A stretch of DNA of 64,000 nucleotides from an uncultured Clostridia bacterium. Its GTDB lineage: Bacteria; Bacillota; Clostridia; Oscillospirales; Ruminococcaceae. Positions 36,757 through 43,938 of the stretch are shown here, in pieces. Location: positions 124,001-188,000 of the forward strand of contig CANRNN010000002.1 in NCBI GenBank assembly GCA_947632025.1. The letters run 5' to 3'. The notes under the pieces were generated by a model, which saw nothing but the letters and a program-made list of their open reading frames with translations, made no database searches and was not told the DNA's origin. Position numbers and translations under genes: made by a program. Every line of letters starts with the position of its first letter. Position 1 is the stretch's first letter.

Positions 36757-38058
36757 ATGTTCTTTATAGAAATAATTGCCAGCGCGATAGAGTGCGCTAT
36801 CATGACGGAGTTTTTGACACGCTTTATGGGATTGAAAAAAGAAAGTTATAAATTCCTAAAATACGCAGCGTGCTTTGGTCTTTTGCTTGCCGCCGGAATT
36901 GTATGCCCCTTGCTGACAGATAACGAAATGATTTCAATTTTTGCTATATTGGTTATAGAAGCGGCATACAGTATGCTTTTCCTTAAAGGAAGTATATACA
37001 AAAAGGTGTTTGTTGTGTTTATAGGCTGCATAGCAATGCTGCTGATAAATACGACAGTGCTTATGATGTTGGGAAATATATTGTCGTTAAATATGCAGGA
37101 GTTGATTTCGGGAAACGGCGCAGCAAGGCTGTTGGTGCTGTTTTTAACAAAATTTCTGTATTTTCTGTCTACTCGGTTTCTGCTGAAATTGAGCGGAAAT
37201 AACGAATATGACCTTGGACGTTCGGAATGGGTCGTGCTTTTGACTATTTTTGCAGTGACACTTTTTGTGGGCTTGGCTATATTGGAATGTACCGTGAACG
37301 GCGCGAATGTTGAAGTGTTTATGATATCTTCGGTACTCGGACTGGTACTGACCAATATAATATCGTATATCCTCATGCTTCAGATGAATAAGGAAAATGT
37401 TGAAAAAACAAGGGCAATGCTTTTGGAGATACAGATAAAAGAAAACACCGAAAGCATACATGATATACACAGAATGTACGAGGAAATATGCCGTATACGT
37501 CATGACACAAAGCATTGGATAACAGGAAGTCTGGCATTGATAAGACAGAAGAACTACGACGAGGCAGAGAAGTATCTTGATGGGCTTGTAAATGAAAAGA
37601 TAGGCACTATACGGGATTATGTAATGACCGACAGCGACGTCATAAACGCGATAATAAATTCCAAGCTGTCTGAGGCGAGCGAAAAAGGCATAGATGTTCA
37701 GGCAAGCGTCGGAAAAGAAACAGGAGAAACAGATGTGTACGGTCTGAGCGTCGCATTGGCAAATCTTCTGGATAACGCGATAGAGGGCTGTATGAGGATA
37801 CAAGGCAAAAGGAAAATATATTTTGAGATGTTCGTTGACGGTGAATATCTGAAAGTGTTTGTAAAAAATACATATGATAAGAGCGGAATCGACCTGAAAA
37901 CCAAAAAATCCGATAAACATCTTCACGGGTTTGGTCACATAAGCGTTAAGGATTTTGTTGAAAAGAACAACGGCATCGTCAACTTTTACGAGGAAAACGG
38001 TGAGTTTTGTGCAAATATGTGGGTTGCTGTGAACAAAAATCGACTTTTTACGTCGTAA
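36757..38058 (+). CDS. GHKL sensor histidine kinase (AgrC-like)
   Basis: The 433-aa kinase has an N-terminal region of about six membrane segments (residues 1-205), which in AgrC proteins binds the cyclic peptide outside the cell. A short coiled linker leads to the phosphoacceptor block RHDTKHWITGSL near residue 249. The ATPase domain of GHKL type contains LANLLDNAIEGC (N box, near 335) and KHLHGFGHISVKDFVEKNNG (G box). It starts 21 bp after the regulator gene; the best binding site (AGAGG) is rather far from ATG 36757. Partner of the upstream LytTR regulator and the downstream AgrB/AgrD pair. Confidence 0.9.
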   Translation: MFFIEIIASAIECAIMTEFLTRFMGLKKESYKFLKYAACFGLLLAAGIVCPLLTDNEMISIFAILVIEAAYSMLFLKGSIYKKVFVVFIGCIAMLLINTTVLMMLGNILSLNMQELISGNGAARLLVLFLTKFLYFLSTRFLLKLSGNNEYDLGRSEWVVLLTIFAVTLFVGLAILECTVNGANVEVFMISSVLGLVLTNIISYILMLQMNKENVEKTRAMLLEIQIKENTESIHDIHRMYEEICRIRHDTKHWITGSLALIRQKNYDEAEKYLDGLVNEKIGTIRDYVMTDSDVINAIINSKLSEASEKGIDVQASVGKETGETDVYGLSVALANLLDNAIEGCMRIQGKRKIYFEMFVDGEYLKVFVKNTYDKSGIDLKTKKSDKHLHGFGHISVKDFVEKNNGIVNFYEENGEFCANMWVAVNKNRLFTS

Positions 38059-38096
38059 TTCTGCAAGTTACGCAAAACCTATTGATTTTTATATTT

Positions 38097-38166
38097 AAAT
38101 CGGCTAACATTACATTAAGGGTGATTTTATGATCAGTTTCTTATGTAATCGGTTAGCCGATTTTTT
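38097..38166 (+). promoter_or_regulatory. Terminator-like hairpin enclosing the agrB ribosome binding site and start codon
   Basis: The 5' arm (38097-38115) and 3' arm (38143-38163) pair over 12 bp (AAATCGGCTAAC with GTTAGCCGATTT), a 2-nt bulge, and 7 bp (ATTACAT with ATGTAAT). The 27-nt loop (38116-38142) holds AAGGGTGA and the ATG at 38129. Six T follow (38161-38166). It looks like an intrinsic terminator placed across the start of agrB. Confidence 0.75.
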
Positions 38167-38710
38167 GTGTTCCAAAAAAATTATTTCGCAAGATGAAAAA
38201 GAAATTTACATATATGGATATGAAATGATAATAACTACGGTCCTTGGAGCTGTGCTGGTCTTTGGAACCGCGCTGCTGACGGGGAGATTTACGGAAGCGC
38301 TCTGCTTTTTTGTTGTATTTGTAGTAACACGGCAATTCTGCGGCGGGTATCATTCCCATACGCGGATAATGTGCAGCGTAACTTTTATGCTGTGTTACAC
38401 GGCAGTGTTATTTTTCAACAGTGTACTGGAGCCGGTATATTCTTGGTTCGTACATTTGCTTATTGTTATTCCTTATTTTGCAGCGATACTCGGATATGCT
38501 CCGATCGTTAATGAAAATAAGCCGCTTACCGATGATGAAGTGGTAATTAACCACAAAAAAAGCATTGTTGTATCAGCCGTCTGGTTTGCGATATCAACTC
38601 TGCTGTTGTTTATCAAGCCTATTTTATCATCTGCTATTGATCTGACATTGTTGAACATAGCAGTTTTGATGATGATAGAAATTTTAAAACGAAAGGGGAG
38701 AAAAATATGA
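38129..38710 (+). CDS. agrB: AgrB-family accessory gene regulator peptidase
   Basis: AgrB is a membrane cysteine peptidase that trims AgrD at its C-terminal side and forms the peptide thiolactone. The 193-aa protein has about five hydrophobic segments and the catalytic pair in FCGGYHSHTR (His and an upstream/adjacent Cys near residues 72-78), within the conserved block VTRQFCGGYHSHTRIMC. Length is typical. RBS AAGGGTGA precedes ATG 38129 and is in the loop of a strong hairpin. The stop overlaps the agrD start (ATGA), so peptide and peptidase are co-translated. Confidence 0.93.
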   Translation: MISFLCNRLADFLCSKKIISQDEKEIYIYGYEMIITTVLGAVLVFGTALLTGRFTEALCFFVVFVVTRQFCGGYHSHTRIMCSVTFMLCYTAVLFFNSVLEPVYSWFVHLLIVIPYFAAILGYAPIVNENKPLTDDEVVINHKKSIVVSAVWFAISTLLLFIKPILSSAIDLTLLNIAVLMMIEILKRKGRKI

Positions 38711-38853
38711 AGAAAATAACCAACACGCTGCTGACAGCTGTTGCAAAGGCAGGCAAGAACGCTGCAGTAAAAACCTGCGGTGCGGCTTCCTTTTTCTACT
38801 GCTATCAGCCGAAAGAGCCCGAAGCTCTCAAGAAGATGATGAAGAACAAGTGA
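38707..38853 (+). CDS. agrD: AgrD-like cyclic lactone autoinducer pre-peptide
   Basis: This 48-aa peptide has the three-part AgrD plan: an N-terminal amphipathic helix (MKKITNTLLTAVAKAGKNAA), a central segment with cysteines at positions 24 and 32 (TCGAASFFYCY), and a C-terminal charged tail with QPKEPEAL, the AgrB recognition hallmark of clostridial peptides. The mature signal should be a thiolactone or lactone ring made from the central segment, exported and sensed by the AgrC-like kinase. Which Cys closes the ring cannot be decided from sequence: two are present, and a ring from Cys24 up to the tail would be larger than the usual five residues. Its start overlaps the agrB stop. Confidence 0.9.
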   Translation: MKKITNTLLTAVAKAGKNAAVKTCGAASFFYCYQPKEPEALKKMMKNK

Positions 38854-38896
38854 TCATTGTCTTAAAAATTCGCATTTAAGATCTCACAAGCGTCGG

Positions 38897-38939
38897 CAGC
38901 AATACTATGATCCAACATATCGGATTTATGGTATTGCTG
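38897..38939 (+). other. Long hairpin 44 nt downstream of agrD
   Basis: A stem of about 17 bp (CAGCAATACTATGATCC with GGATTTATGGTATTGCTG, one bulged T, some G-T pairs) and an 8-nt loop. No U-tract follows, so it may be an mRNA 3' stabiliser, a small RNA, or a remnant of a mobile element. Confidence 0.6.
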
Positions 38940-38971
38940 TTGATCATTTCAAGGCAGAGTCTGTGAAATGA

Positions 38972-39008
38972 AAAAATCCGCCGCGGCTTCAGGACGCGCC
39001 CGATTTTT
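38972..39008 (+). terminator. Probable terminator of the agr locus
   Basis: AAAAATC-x-G..GCG pairs with CGC..x-GATTTTT (12 of 14 positions pair) around a 9-nt loop, ending in TTTTTA. Confidence 0.6.
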
Positions 39009-39090
39009 ACCGGACTTCACTTTTTTCCGTCAGACATCACGGAATGTTTGACAAATAAAAAGTGCCGCATTAAATTTAATTATAATTTTG

Positions 39091-39178
39091 AACACAGAAG
39101 AATGGGGACGGCAATATTCCACTTTACTTTTTCTATTTTTGCTCCTCCCAACGCGTTCCGTTCCCATTCTTCTGTGTT
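39091..39178. repeat. REP/MITE-like inverted repeat
   Basis: Arms of 21 bp (39091-39111 and 39158-39178, beginning AACACAGAAGAATGGGGACGG) pair with one G-T mismatch around a 46-nt loop, followed by TG and a T-run. The arm resembles the ACAGAAGAAxxGxxCC-type palindromes linked to RAYT/IS200-like REP elements in Firmicutes. No transposase is nearby. The rest of the 38854-39434 gap holds the hairpin and terminator listed above and repeat A. Confidence 0.6.
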
Positions 39179-39276
39179 TGTTTTTTAAATCTGAAAGCGT
39201 AATTTTCGGCAGCTCCGTTTTTATTCCCGTCCTATGTTCTCAATAAATTAACGTTTTTATGAAAATTTCAAATATA

Positions 39277-39375
39277 CTGTAATATTTTATTTTGTTTTAC
39301 GTCTTTTATTACAGCGGGGAGATCTCCCGCACGGCGCGGAATTCCTTTTCCCGAAAGACCTTCACTCCGTGCCGC
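39277..39375 (+). repeat. Intergenic repeat, copy A
   Basis: About 100 bp starting ACTGTAAT, with hairpins GCGGGGA-GA-TCTCCCGC and CGGCGCGGA..TCCGTGCCG. It matches copy B at 40557-40658 in the same orientation over nearly its full length, with substitutions that keep both stems paired. Confidence 0.75.
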
Positions 39376-39377
39376 TA

Positions 39378-39406
39378 TTGACTTCTGACGTGTGTAATGC
39401 TATAAT
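39378..39406 (+). promoter_or_regulatory. Promoter of the 189-aa lipoprotein
   Basis: TTGACT, 17-nt spacer, TATAAT, directly after repeat A. Confidence 0.85.
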
Positions 39407-39434
39407 AAAAACAGCAAAAAATGGAGGTACCTAA

Positions 39435-40004
39435 ATGAAAAAAATTACGGCAATTGTCTGCATACTGGCGGTTATGGCAAGCCTGACCGCCTGCAGTGAA
39501 ACAGAATCTCCCGCGCAAAATGTTTCCGGAAATCAAACCTCTTCGCAAACCACGACCTCTGATGAAACTCCCAACGAGCCGCCTGCCGACAGCGGTCACT
39601 CCGAAAACAATGATAACACAGATAACACGGATAACACAAACTCCGCCGACAGTTTATCGGAAGATCCCAACTCCGGTTCGTCAGGCGCCGAAGAAAGCCC
39701 GATCCTGCCGTCGTATCAAACGATAAGCGACATCTATAACGATTATTATGTCGGTCGGAACAAGGTCTATTACGTCAATATCTCGGACAATGCGTCATGG
39801 CAGAACGCCGAATTCACAAAGGGCGATTACTTGGGTCAGGTGCTGTATAACACTGAAAGCCGCGATCTGAGTTCTATCCAGCCCGGTTCATCAAATGTTC
39901 TTCCGGTCGGAACAGAGCTGTACGAAACAAACGAGGATAAAACCGTGATATTGGCAAAAGTCAATGACGCTTTTATCCCTTATGTTAAAGTCGTCGAAGG
40001 CTGA
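39435..40004 (+). CDS. Secreted lipoprotein with SH3-like C-terminal region
   Basis: The 189-aa protein has a lipoprotein signal peptide with lipobox LTAC (Cys near residue 20), a linker of about 70 residues rich in Ser/Thr/Asn/Asp with DNTDNTDNT repeats, and a compact C-terminal domain of about 90 residues (YQTISDIYNDYYVGRNKVYY onward; GTELYETNEDKTVILAKVND). The last part has the rhythm of small beta-barrels but no family is recognised with confidence. A GGAGG site precedes ATG 39435. It is monocistronic between repeat A and the next promoter. Confidence 0.75.
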   Translation: MKKITAIVCILAVMASLTACSETESPAQNVSGNQTSSQTTTSDETPNEPPADSGHSENNDNTDNTDNTNSADSLSEDPNSGSSGAEESPILPSYQTISDIYNDYYVGRNKVYYVNISDNASWQNAEFTKGDYLGQVLYNTESRDLSSIQPGSSNVLPVGTELYETNEDKTVILAKVNDAFIPYVKVVEG

Positions 40005-40061
40005 TAAAACCTGGATATTTCCCGTATATTTCTCACGGCGCATTTCTTTATTCCCGAACGA

Positions 40062-40090
40062 TTGACAACCGCGATAAAATATGTTAAAAT
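40062..40090 (+). promoter_or_regulatory. Promoter of the 151-aa membrane protein
   Basis: TTGACA, 17-nt spacer, TAAAAT. The -10 box lies downstream of the ATG at 40081, which rules that codon out as start. Confidence 0.85.
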
Positions 40091-40107
40091 ATTTACGGGT
40101 GGTTTTT

Positions 40108-40563
40108 GTGGAATTTTTGATAGGATTTGCGCTGATCGCGGTGATTTTACTGCTGCTGGGCTTCGGGATAGGAGATATCGCGTATCTGGCGTTCGGGATA
40201 ATGCTGCTCATTATGATTTTCACGGGCGGATTCTTTTTGATAGTTCTGGCGCTTCTCTTAAGCTCAAAGCGCGTTTTCGGCGAATACTGCGATATGGACG
40301 AGAACGGGAAATATCCCCGTGCCGTTTATCTTATCGGCGAAAAACGTATGGTGAACCTTTTCCCGTGTGAGATGGTCGCGAGGGAGAAGCTTTATGTCCC
40401 CGGAAAAACTGTGCGGCTTTTCAGATGCAGACCTGTTCCGTTCGTTATCGACCGTAATGCCTTTTTTACGATAGTTTTCGGAAGCGCCGTTTTTATTCCC
40501 GGCGCGGTGTTCTCGGTATTTCTGCTTGTGGATTATTTTATGAGAATTGCGATTTTACTGTAA
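40108..40563 (+). CDS. Hypothetical membrane protein with three hydrophobic segments
   Basis: This 151-aa protein has two adjacent N-terminal membrane segments, a middle hydrophilic region with a Cys-containing stretch (VNLFPCEMVAREKLYVPGK), and a C-terminal hydrophobic segment. No family is recognised. The first in-frame ATG (40081) lies before the -10 box of a consensus promoter, so the start is placed at GTG 40108, with GGGTGG 5 nt upstream. The mRNA leader would be only about 10 nt. The stop codon already lies within repeat copy B. Confidence 0.65.
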   Translation: MEFLIGFALIAVILLLLGFGIGDIAYLAFGIMLLIMIFTGGFFLIVLALLLSSKRVFGEYCDMDENGKYPRAVYLIGEKRMVNLFPCEMVAREKLYVPGKTVRLFRCRPVPFVIDRNAFFTIVFGSAVFIPGAVFSVFLLVDYFMRIAILL

Positions 40564-40658
40564 TTTTTTATCTTATTTTACGTGTTATATTATAGTGGGG
40601 GAAATTTCCCGCTCGGCGCGGAGATCCCTTTCCCGACAGCCCTTCATTCCGCGCCGCT
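40557..40658 (+). repeat. Intergenic repeat, copy B
   Basis: Direct-orientation relative of copy A: ACTGTAAT start, stem GTGGGGGAAATTTCCCGC, then CGGCGCGGA..TCCGCGCCG, followed by CTCTTTTT. The last stem can act as terminator of the membrane protein gene. Confidence 0.75.
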
Positions 40659-40723
40659 CTTTTTAAAAACACAAGCCCCCTTACATAAAAAGGTGGCGAT
40701 TTTATTTGCAGGCGGGAAAAATT

Positions 40724-41329
40724 TTACGGCTCTTCCGGGGATTTTTCTTTCGGCTCCAGACGAATTATTTCATCGGCGAGAAAATCACACTCGCTCTCGT
40801 CGTGAGTTACCAATATCACGGTCTTGCCTTGAATTTTTTCCTTGACATACCGCAGCACCTCGTCCTTGGTTTCCGTGTCAAGCCCCTTGAACGGCTCGTC
40901 CAGAAACAATACGTCATATTCCGCAAGCAGCGCTCTCAAAAGCGCGACGCGCCGCTTCATTCCGCCCGAAAGCGTCCTCACGGGCTGATTTTCGCTTCCC
41001 GAAAGCCCGACGGCTTCAAACTCCCTTGAAAGCGCTTCCGGCGTGAACTTTTTGCCCGTGACAAGCCTTATATTCGCCGAAGCCGTAAGGTTTTCGCAGA
41101 GCCTGTTCTCCTGAAAAACCGCGCTGAGTTTCGCGTTTTCGGGAAGAATAACGCGCCCCGCGTCGGGTTTCACAAGTCCCATTAAAATATTCAGCAGCGT
41201 ACTTTTTCCGCAGCCCGATTTTCCGAGTACTGCCGTGACTTTTCCGTCGGGAAACTCCCGCGTGAAATTGTCGAGGACGACATTTCCGCCGAATCGCTTG
41301 CACAGATTTTCAGCTTTCAGAAAAATCAC
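40724..41329 (-). CDS. ABC transporter ATP-binding protein (nitrate/sulfonate type)
   Basis: This 201-aa ATPase drives the importer encoded upstream. Walker A is LGKSGCGKSTLLN near residue 36, the ABC signature is LSGGMKRRVALLRALL near 120, and Walker B is YDVLFLDEPFKGLD; the switch His is in LVTHDESEC. It is shorter than most SsuB/TauB homologues (about 250), lacking a C-terminal extension. Its start overlaps the permease stop (ATGA). Last gene of the four-gene operon. Confidence 0.92.
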   Translation of the reverse strand: MIFLKAENLCKRFGGNVVLDNFTREFPDGKVTAVLGKSGCGKSTLLNILMGLVKPDAGRVILPENAKLSAVFQENRLCENLTASANIRLVTGKKFTPEALSREFEAVGLSGSENQPVRTLSGGMKRRVALLRALLAEYDVLFLDEPFKGLDTETKDEVLRYVKEKIQGKTVILVTHDESECDFLADEIIRLEPKEKSPEEP

Positions 41330-42084
41330 ATCCTCTCTATTTTTTTACGCAGCAGGTCGATCAGCAAAAGAAACACTTTCTCACACAAAAAACTCAGCAG
41401 TATCACCGCAAGCGTCCATGCGAAAAGGTCGGCGGTTTCGAGATATATTTTCGACTCGTACAGCTTTTCGCCTATCGAACCGTCGGGAATACCTATGACC
41501 TCGGCGGCAACTCCCGATTTCCAGCAAAGTCCTATCGCAAGCCGCGACGCCGCCCTGAAATACGGCAGCAGCTGCGACAAATAAACTCCCGTAAAACGCT
41601 TTAGCACGGGTATTTGGAACACCTTTGCCATCTGTTTTAGTTTCGGGTCGAGTGCGTCTATTCCTTCAAGCATATTCGCGCAGACTATCGGCGTGCTGAT
41701 AAGCACCGACACGATGACCGACAGATTCTTTGAGCCCGCCCAGATAAGCGCGAGAATGGTTATCGACGCGACGGGAACGCTTTTCATAGCGGAAATAAGC
41801 GGTGAAAACACTATGCGTATTATCTTCACTTTTCCCGAAAGGAACGCCAGCATACACCCCGCCGTCATTCCCAGCGCAAATCCCAGCAATATTCTTCCTG
41901 CCGAAAACAGAACGCTTTTTATAAATTCGCCCGTGACAACAAGCTCTGCAAGCCTGCGTATGACCTCGGTCGGCGGCACGAGAATTATTTTGCTGTTTAT
42001 CTTAAGCGCCAGAATTTCCCATAATATCAGCCAGAAAGCGACGCCTGCCGCCACACAGGCGATTTTCTTGAAACGTTTACTCAT
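41326..42084 (-). CDS. ABC transporter permease (nitrate/sulfonate type)
   Basis: The 252-aa permease has six predicted membrane segments of the BPD_transp_1 fold; the coupling loop near residues 160-190 contains the EAA-like SQLLPYFRAASRLAIGLCW, followed by a GIPDGSIGEKLYE segment common to NitT/TauT permeases. ATG 42084 is chosen over an in-frame GTG two codons upstream because GGGGTG is upstream and homologues begin here. It pairs with the ATPase (ATGA overlap) and follows the binding-protein gene. Confidence 0.9.
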   Translation of the reverse strand: MSKRFKKIACVAAGVAFWLILWEILALKINSKIILVPPTEVIRRLAELVVTGEFIKSVLFSAGRILLGFALGMTAGCMLAFLSGKVKIIRIVFSPLISAMKSVPVASITILALIWAGSKNLSVIVSVLISTPIVCANMLEGIDALDPKLKQMAKVFQIPVLKRFTGVYLSQLLPYFRAASRLAIGLCWKSGVAAEVIGIPDGSIGEKLYESKIYLETADLFAWTLAVILLSFLCEKVFLLLIDLLRKKIERM

Positions 42085-42227
42085 CTGCACCCCACGATTT
42101 AATAAACAGTCGGCGGCAAGGCATAACGCCCCGCCGTCGGCTTGCTGTATGAATAAAATGGAATTTAGGAGATATCGGAATTATTTATTTTCCGCGGATA
42201 TCCGGATAAAGTCCGTGCTGCTGACTA

Positions 42228-43310
42228 TTATTCGAAATAGAAATCATCAGCGGGGAGCTTGCCGCCTACCGACTGCGGATCAGCGTCAAACAGAACCTGC
42301 AAATAGCCGCTTAAAGCGTCCTTCATATCGTCGCCTCTTACGCAGACGATATGGCACGCGGGAATTGCGTCTTTCGCAACGGCAGCCTTGACAATATCGT
42401 ATTTCTCAATAAGCTGTGCCGCTTCCTCGACATTGTTGTTTACATATCCTACAGAATCGGCGTATCTGTCAAGGAACTGATTTACCGCGTCGGGATACTG
42501 CTCGGCAAACGCCTTGCGTACAATTACGATACCCGTAAGCAGCGAGCTGTCAGCGCCCGTGTTGTCCCACTCGTCGTTTAAGTCAAGAGCCACGCGGATT
42601 CCCTCGTTCTGCTTTAAGGCAGTGGTCACAAACGGCTGCGGCAGAAGAGCCACGCTGTTCTCCGTAGAAAGGAGCGACTGCAGACACTCGGCGTGTTCGT
42701 TTTTCCACTCAATGGTAACGTCCTTTTCGGGGTCGATACCGTTTTCCTTGAGGATAAAGTTGAGTGAATATTCGGGAGTAGCCCCCTTACCGGAAGCGAA
42801 GATAGTCTTGCCCTTAAGATCGGCAGCCGACTTTACGGTATCGCCGTTTTCAAGGATATAAAGCACTCCGAGCGTGTTTACGGCAAGAGCCTGAACTCCT
42901 CCCTCGGTCTTATTGTACAGCACAGAGCCTAAATTTGCGGGAACGCACGCGATATCCAGTTTTCCCTGCGCCACCAGAGGAGTTATCTCGTCGGGAGCAG
43001 CGTAAATGTTGAACTCATAGCCGAGGTCGCTTTCCTCGTCGTCGTTCATAAGCTTTGTCATTCCCATTGCGGTCGGACCTTTAAGCGCCGCTACGTTGAT
43101 AACATCGGGCGCGGGAACGTTTTCGGGAGTGCTTTCTGTCGAGCTTTCCGAAGAGCTTCCGGACGAGCTTTCAACAGAGGACGACCCCTCTGATTTGCTT
43201 GATTCTGTCGAGCCTGAATTTCCGCTTCCTGCGGAATTGTCGCACGCGGTCACGGTCGTCACGAGCAGTGCCGCTGCAAGTGCGCTTGTAATGATCTTTC
43301 TGAGTTTCAT
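42228..43310 (-). CDS. ABC transporter substrate-binding lipoprotein (NMT1/SsuA-like)
   Basis: The 360-aa lipoprotein has the lipobox VTAC (Cys near residue 23), a Ser/Glu-rich linker of about 45 residues, and a periplasmic-binding-protein type 2 domain from about residue 70 (INVAALKGPTAMGMTKLM, KLDIACVPANLGSVLYNK, LKGKTIFASGKGATPEY). The fold is shared by binders of sulfonates, nitrate, taurine and thiamine precursors, so the ligand cannot be named. It stands second in the operon after the TM1266-like gene. Confidence 0.88.
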   Translation of the reverse strand: MKLRKIITSALAAALLVTTVTACDNSAGSGNSGSTESSKSEGSSSVESSSGSSSESSTESTPENVPAPDVINVAALKGPTAMGMTKLMNDDEESDLGYEFNIYAAPDEITPLVAQGKLDIACVPANLGSVLYNKTEGGVQALAVNTLGVLYILENGDTVKSAADLKGKTIFASGKGATPEYSLNFILKENGIDPEKDVTIEWKNEHAECLQSLLSTENSVALLPQPFVTTALKQNEGIRVALDLNDEWDNTGADSSLLTGIVIVRKAFAEQYPDAVNQFLDRYADSVGYVNNNVEEAAQLIEKYDIVKAAVAKDAIPACHIVCVRGDDMKDALSGYLQVLFDADPQSVGGKLPADDFYFE

Positions 43311-43328
43311 CTGGTCTTCTTCCTTTCG

Positions 43329-43607
43329 TTATGTGTCGATTCTTTTGGAGAAAACGGCTTTTGAGGTCACGCCCTTAAGCCGTCCGAGCTTTCCCGATAA
43401 AGCCGAAACAGCATCATCCGGAGCGTCCACGACCACGCTTATGATATTCAAGCCCCGCTCCCGATAAGGTATACCCATTCTGCCTTTGATATACATATTG
43501 TAATCGTGCAGAATTTTGTTTACCCCGACTATGCTGTCATCGTTTTCGATTATCATAGAGATTATCGCAACTCGGTAATTTGCGGGCAGCTTGCCCTCTG
43601 CTTCCAT
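43329..43607 (-). CDS. TM1266-type ACT-like regulator (iron-only hydrogenase system family)
   Basis: This 92-aa protein matches the small TM1266/hydrogenase-system regulator family, which has an ACT-like/NikR-C-like fold: VAIISMIIENDDSIVGVNKI, GRMGIPYRERGLNIISVVVD and SALSGKLGRLKGVTSKAVFSK. Homologues often lie beside FeFe-hydrogenase maturation genes; none is in this window. Here it heads an ABC importer operon and may sense the imported compound or a metal (inference). The start is ATG 43607, with AAAGGAAGG upstream; the longer frame crosses an attenuator. Confidence 0.85.
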   Translation of the reverse strand: MEAEGKLPANYRVAIISMIIENDDSIVGVNKILHDYNMYIKGRMGIPYRERGLNIISVVVDAPDDAVSALSGKLGRLKGVTSKAVFSKRIDT

Positions 43608-43636
43608 AAGCCTTCCTTTCTCCGAAACGGACGCAT

Positions 43637-43670
43637 AAAAAATACGCGTCCTGAGCTTGAAAGACGCGCA
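43637..43670 (-). terminator. Attenuator terminator before the TM1266/ABC operon
   Basis: On the minus strand TGCGCGTC/GACGCGTA encloses 12 nt and is followed by TTTTTT. Just downstream GCGTCC can instead pair with GGACGC of the 3' arm, giving a competing structure. This sits 30 nt before the start codon. Confidence 0.75.
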
Positions 43671-43702
43671 TTGAAATATATCTCCCGCTTGTCCGCGGAA
43701 AA

Positions 43703-43906
43703 TCACATACAGATATGACGTGTCTTTCGGCTCAAATAAATTTTGCCGTCAGTAAATTTGCGGGACGTCATTCTCTTTGGGTGAAAAATCGGTGTTTCGG
43801 CTCTGCGATATTTCCGCAACCGCGCCAAACATAACAACTGCCTCAAACACGACAGCCGCTCCAAATACAGCCGCCCGTTATCGCAGCATTTGCACCGCTT
43901 TTTCAA
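43703..43906 (-). CDS. Possible Cys-rich 67-aa leader ORF (TTG start)
   Basis: Inside the leader on the minus strand an open frame from TTG 43906 encodes 67 residues beginning KKRCKCCDNG with further Cys and many Arg/Lys, ending GKIYLSRKTRHICM. Three Cys fall within its first eight codons. The nearest SD-like AGAGG is about 15 nt away, so translation is doubtful. It could be a regulatory leader peptide (Cys-dependent attenuation), a small zinc-binding protein, or chance. Confidence 0.25.
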   Translation of the reverse strand: MKKRCKCCDNGRLYLERLSCLRQLLCLARLRKYRRAETPIFHPKRMTSRKFTDGKIYLSRKTRHICM

Positions 43907-43938
43907 GCCGGGGAGTTTGAACCTCTGCCCGCGAATAT

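Noticed and set aside
38907-38966. 19-aa hydrophobic peptide after agrD
   Set aside because: No ribosome binding site; the frame coincides with the arms of a hairpin, which explains it better.
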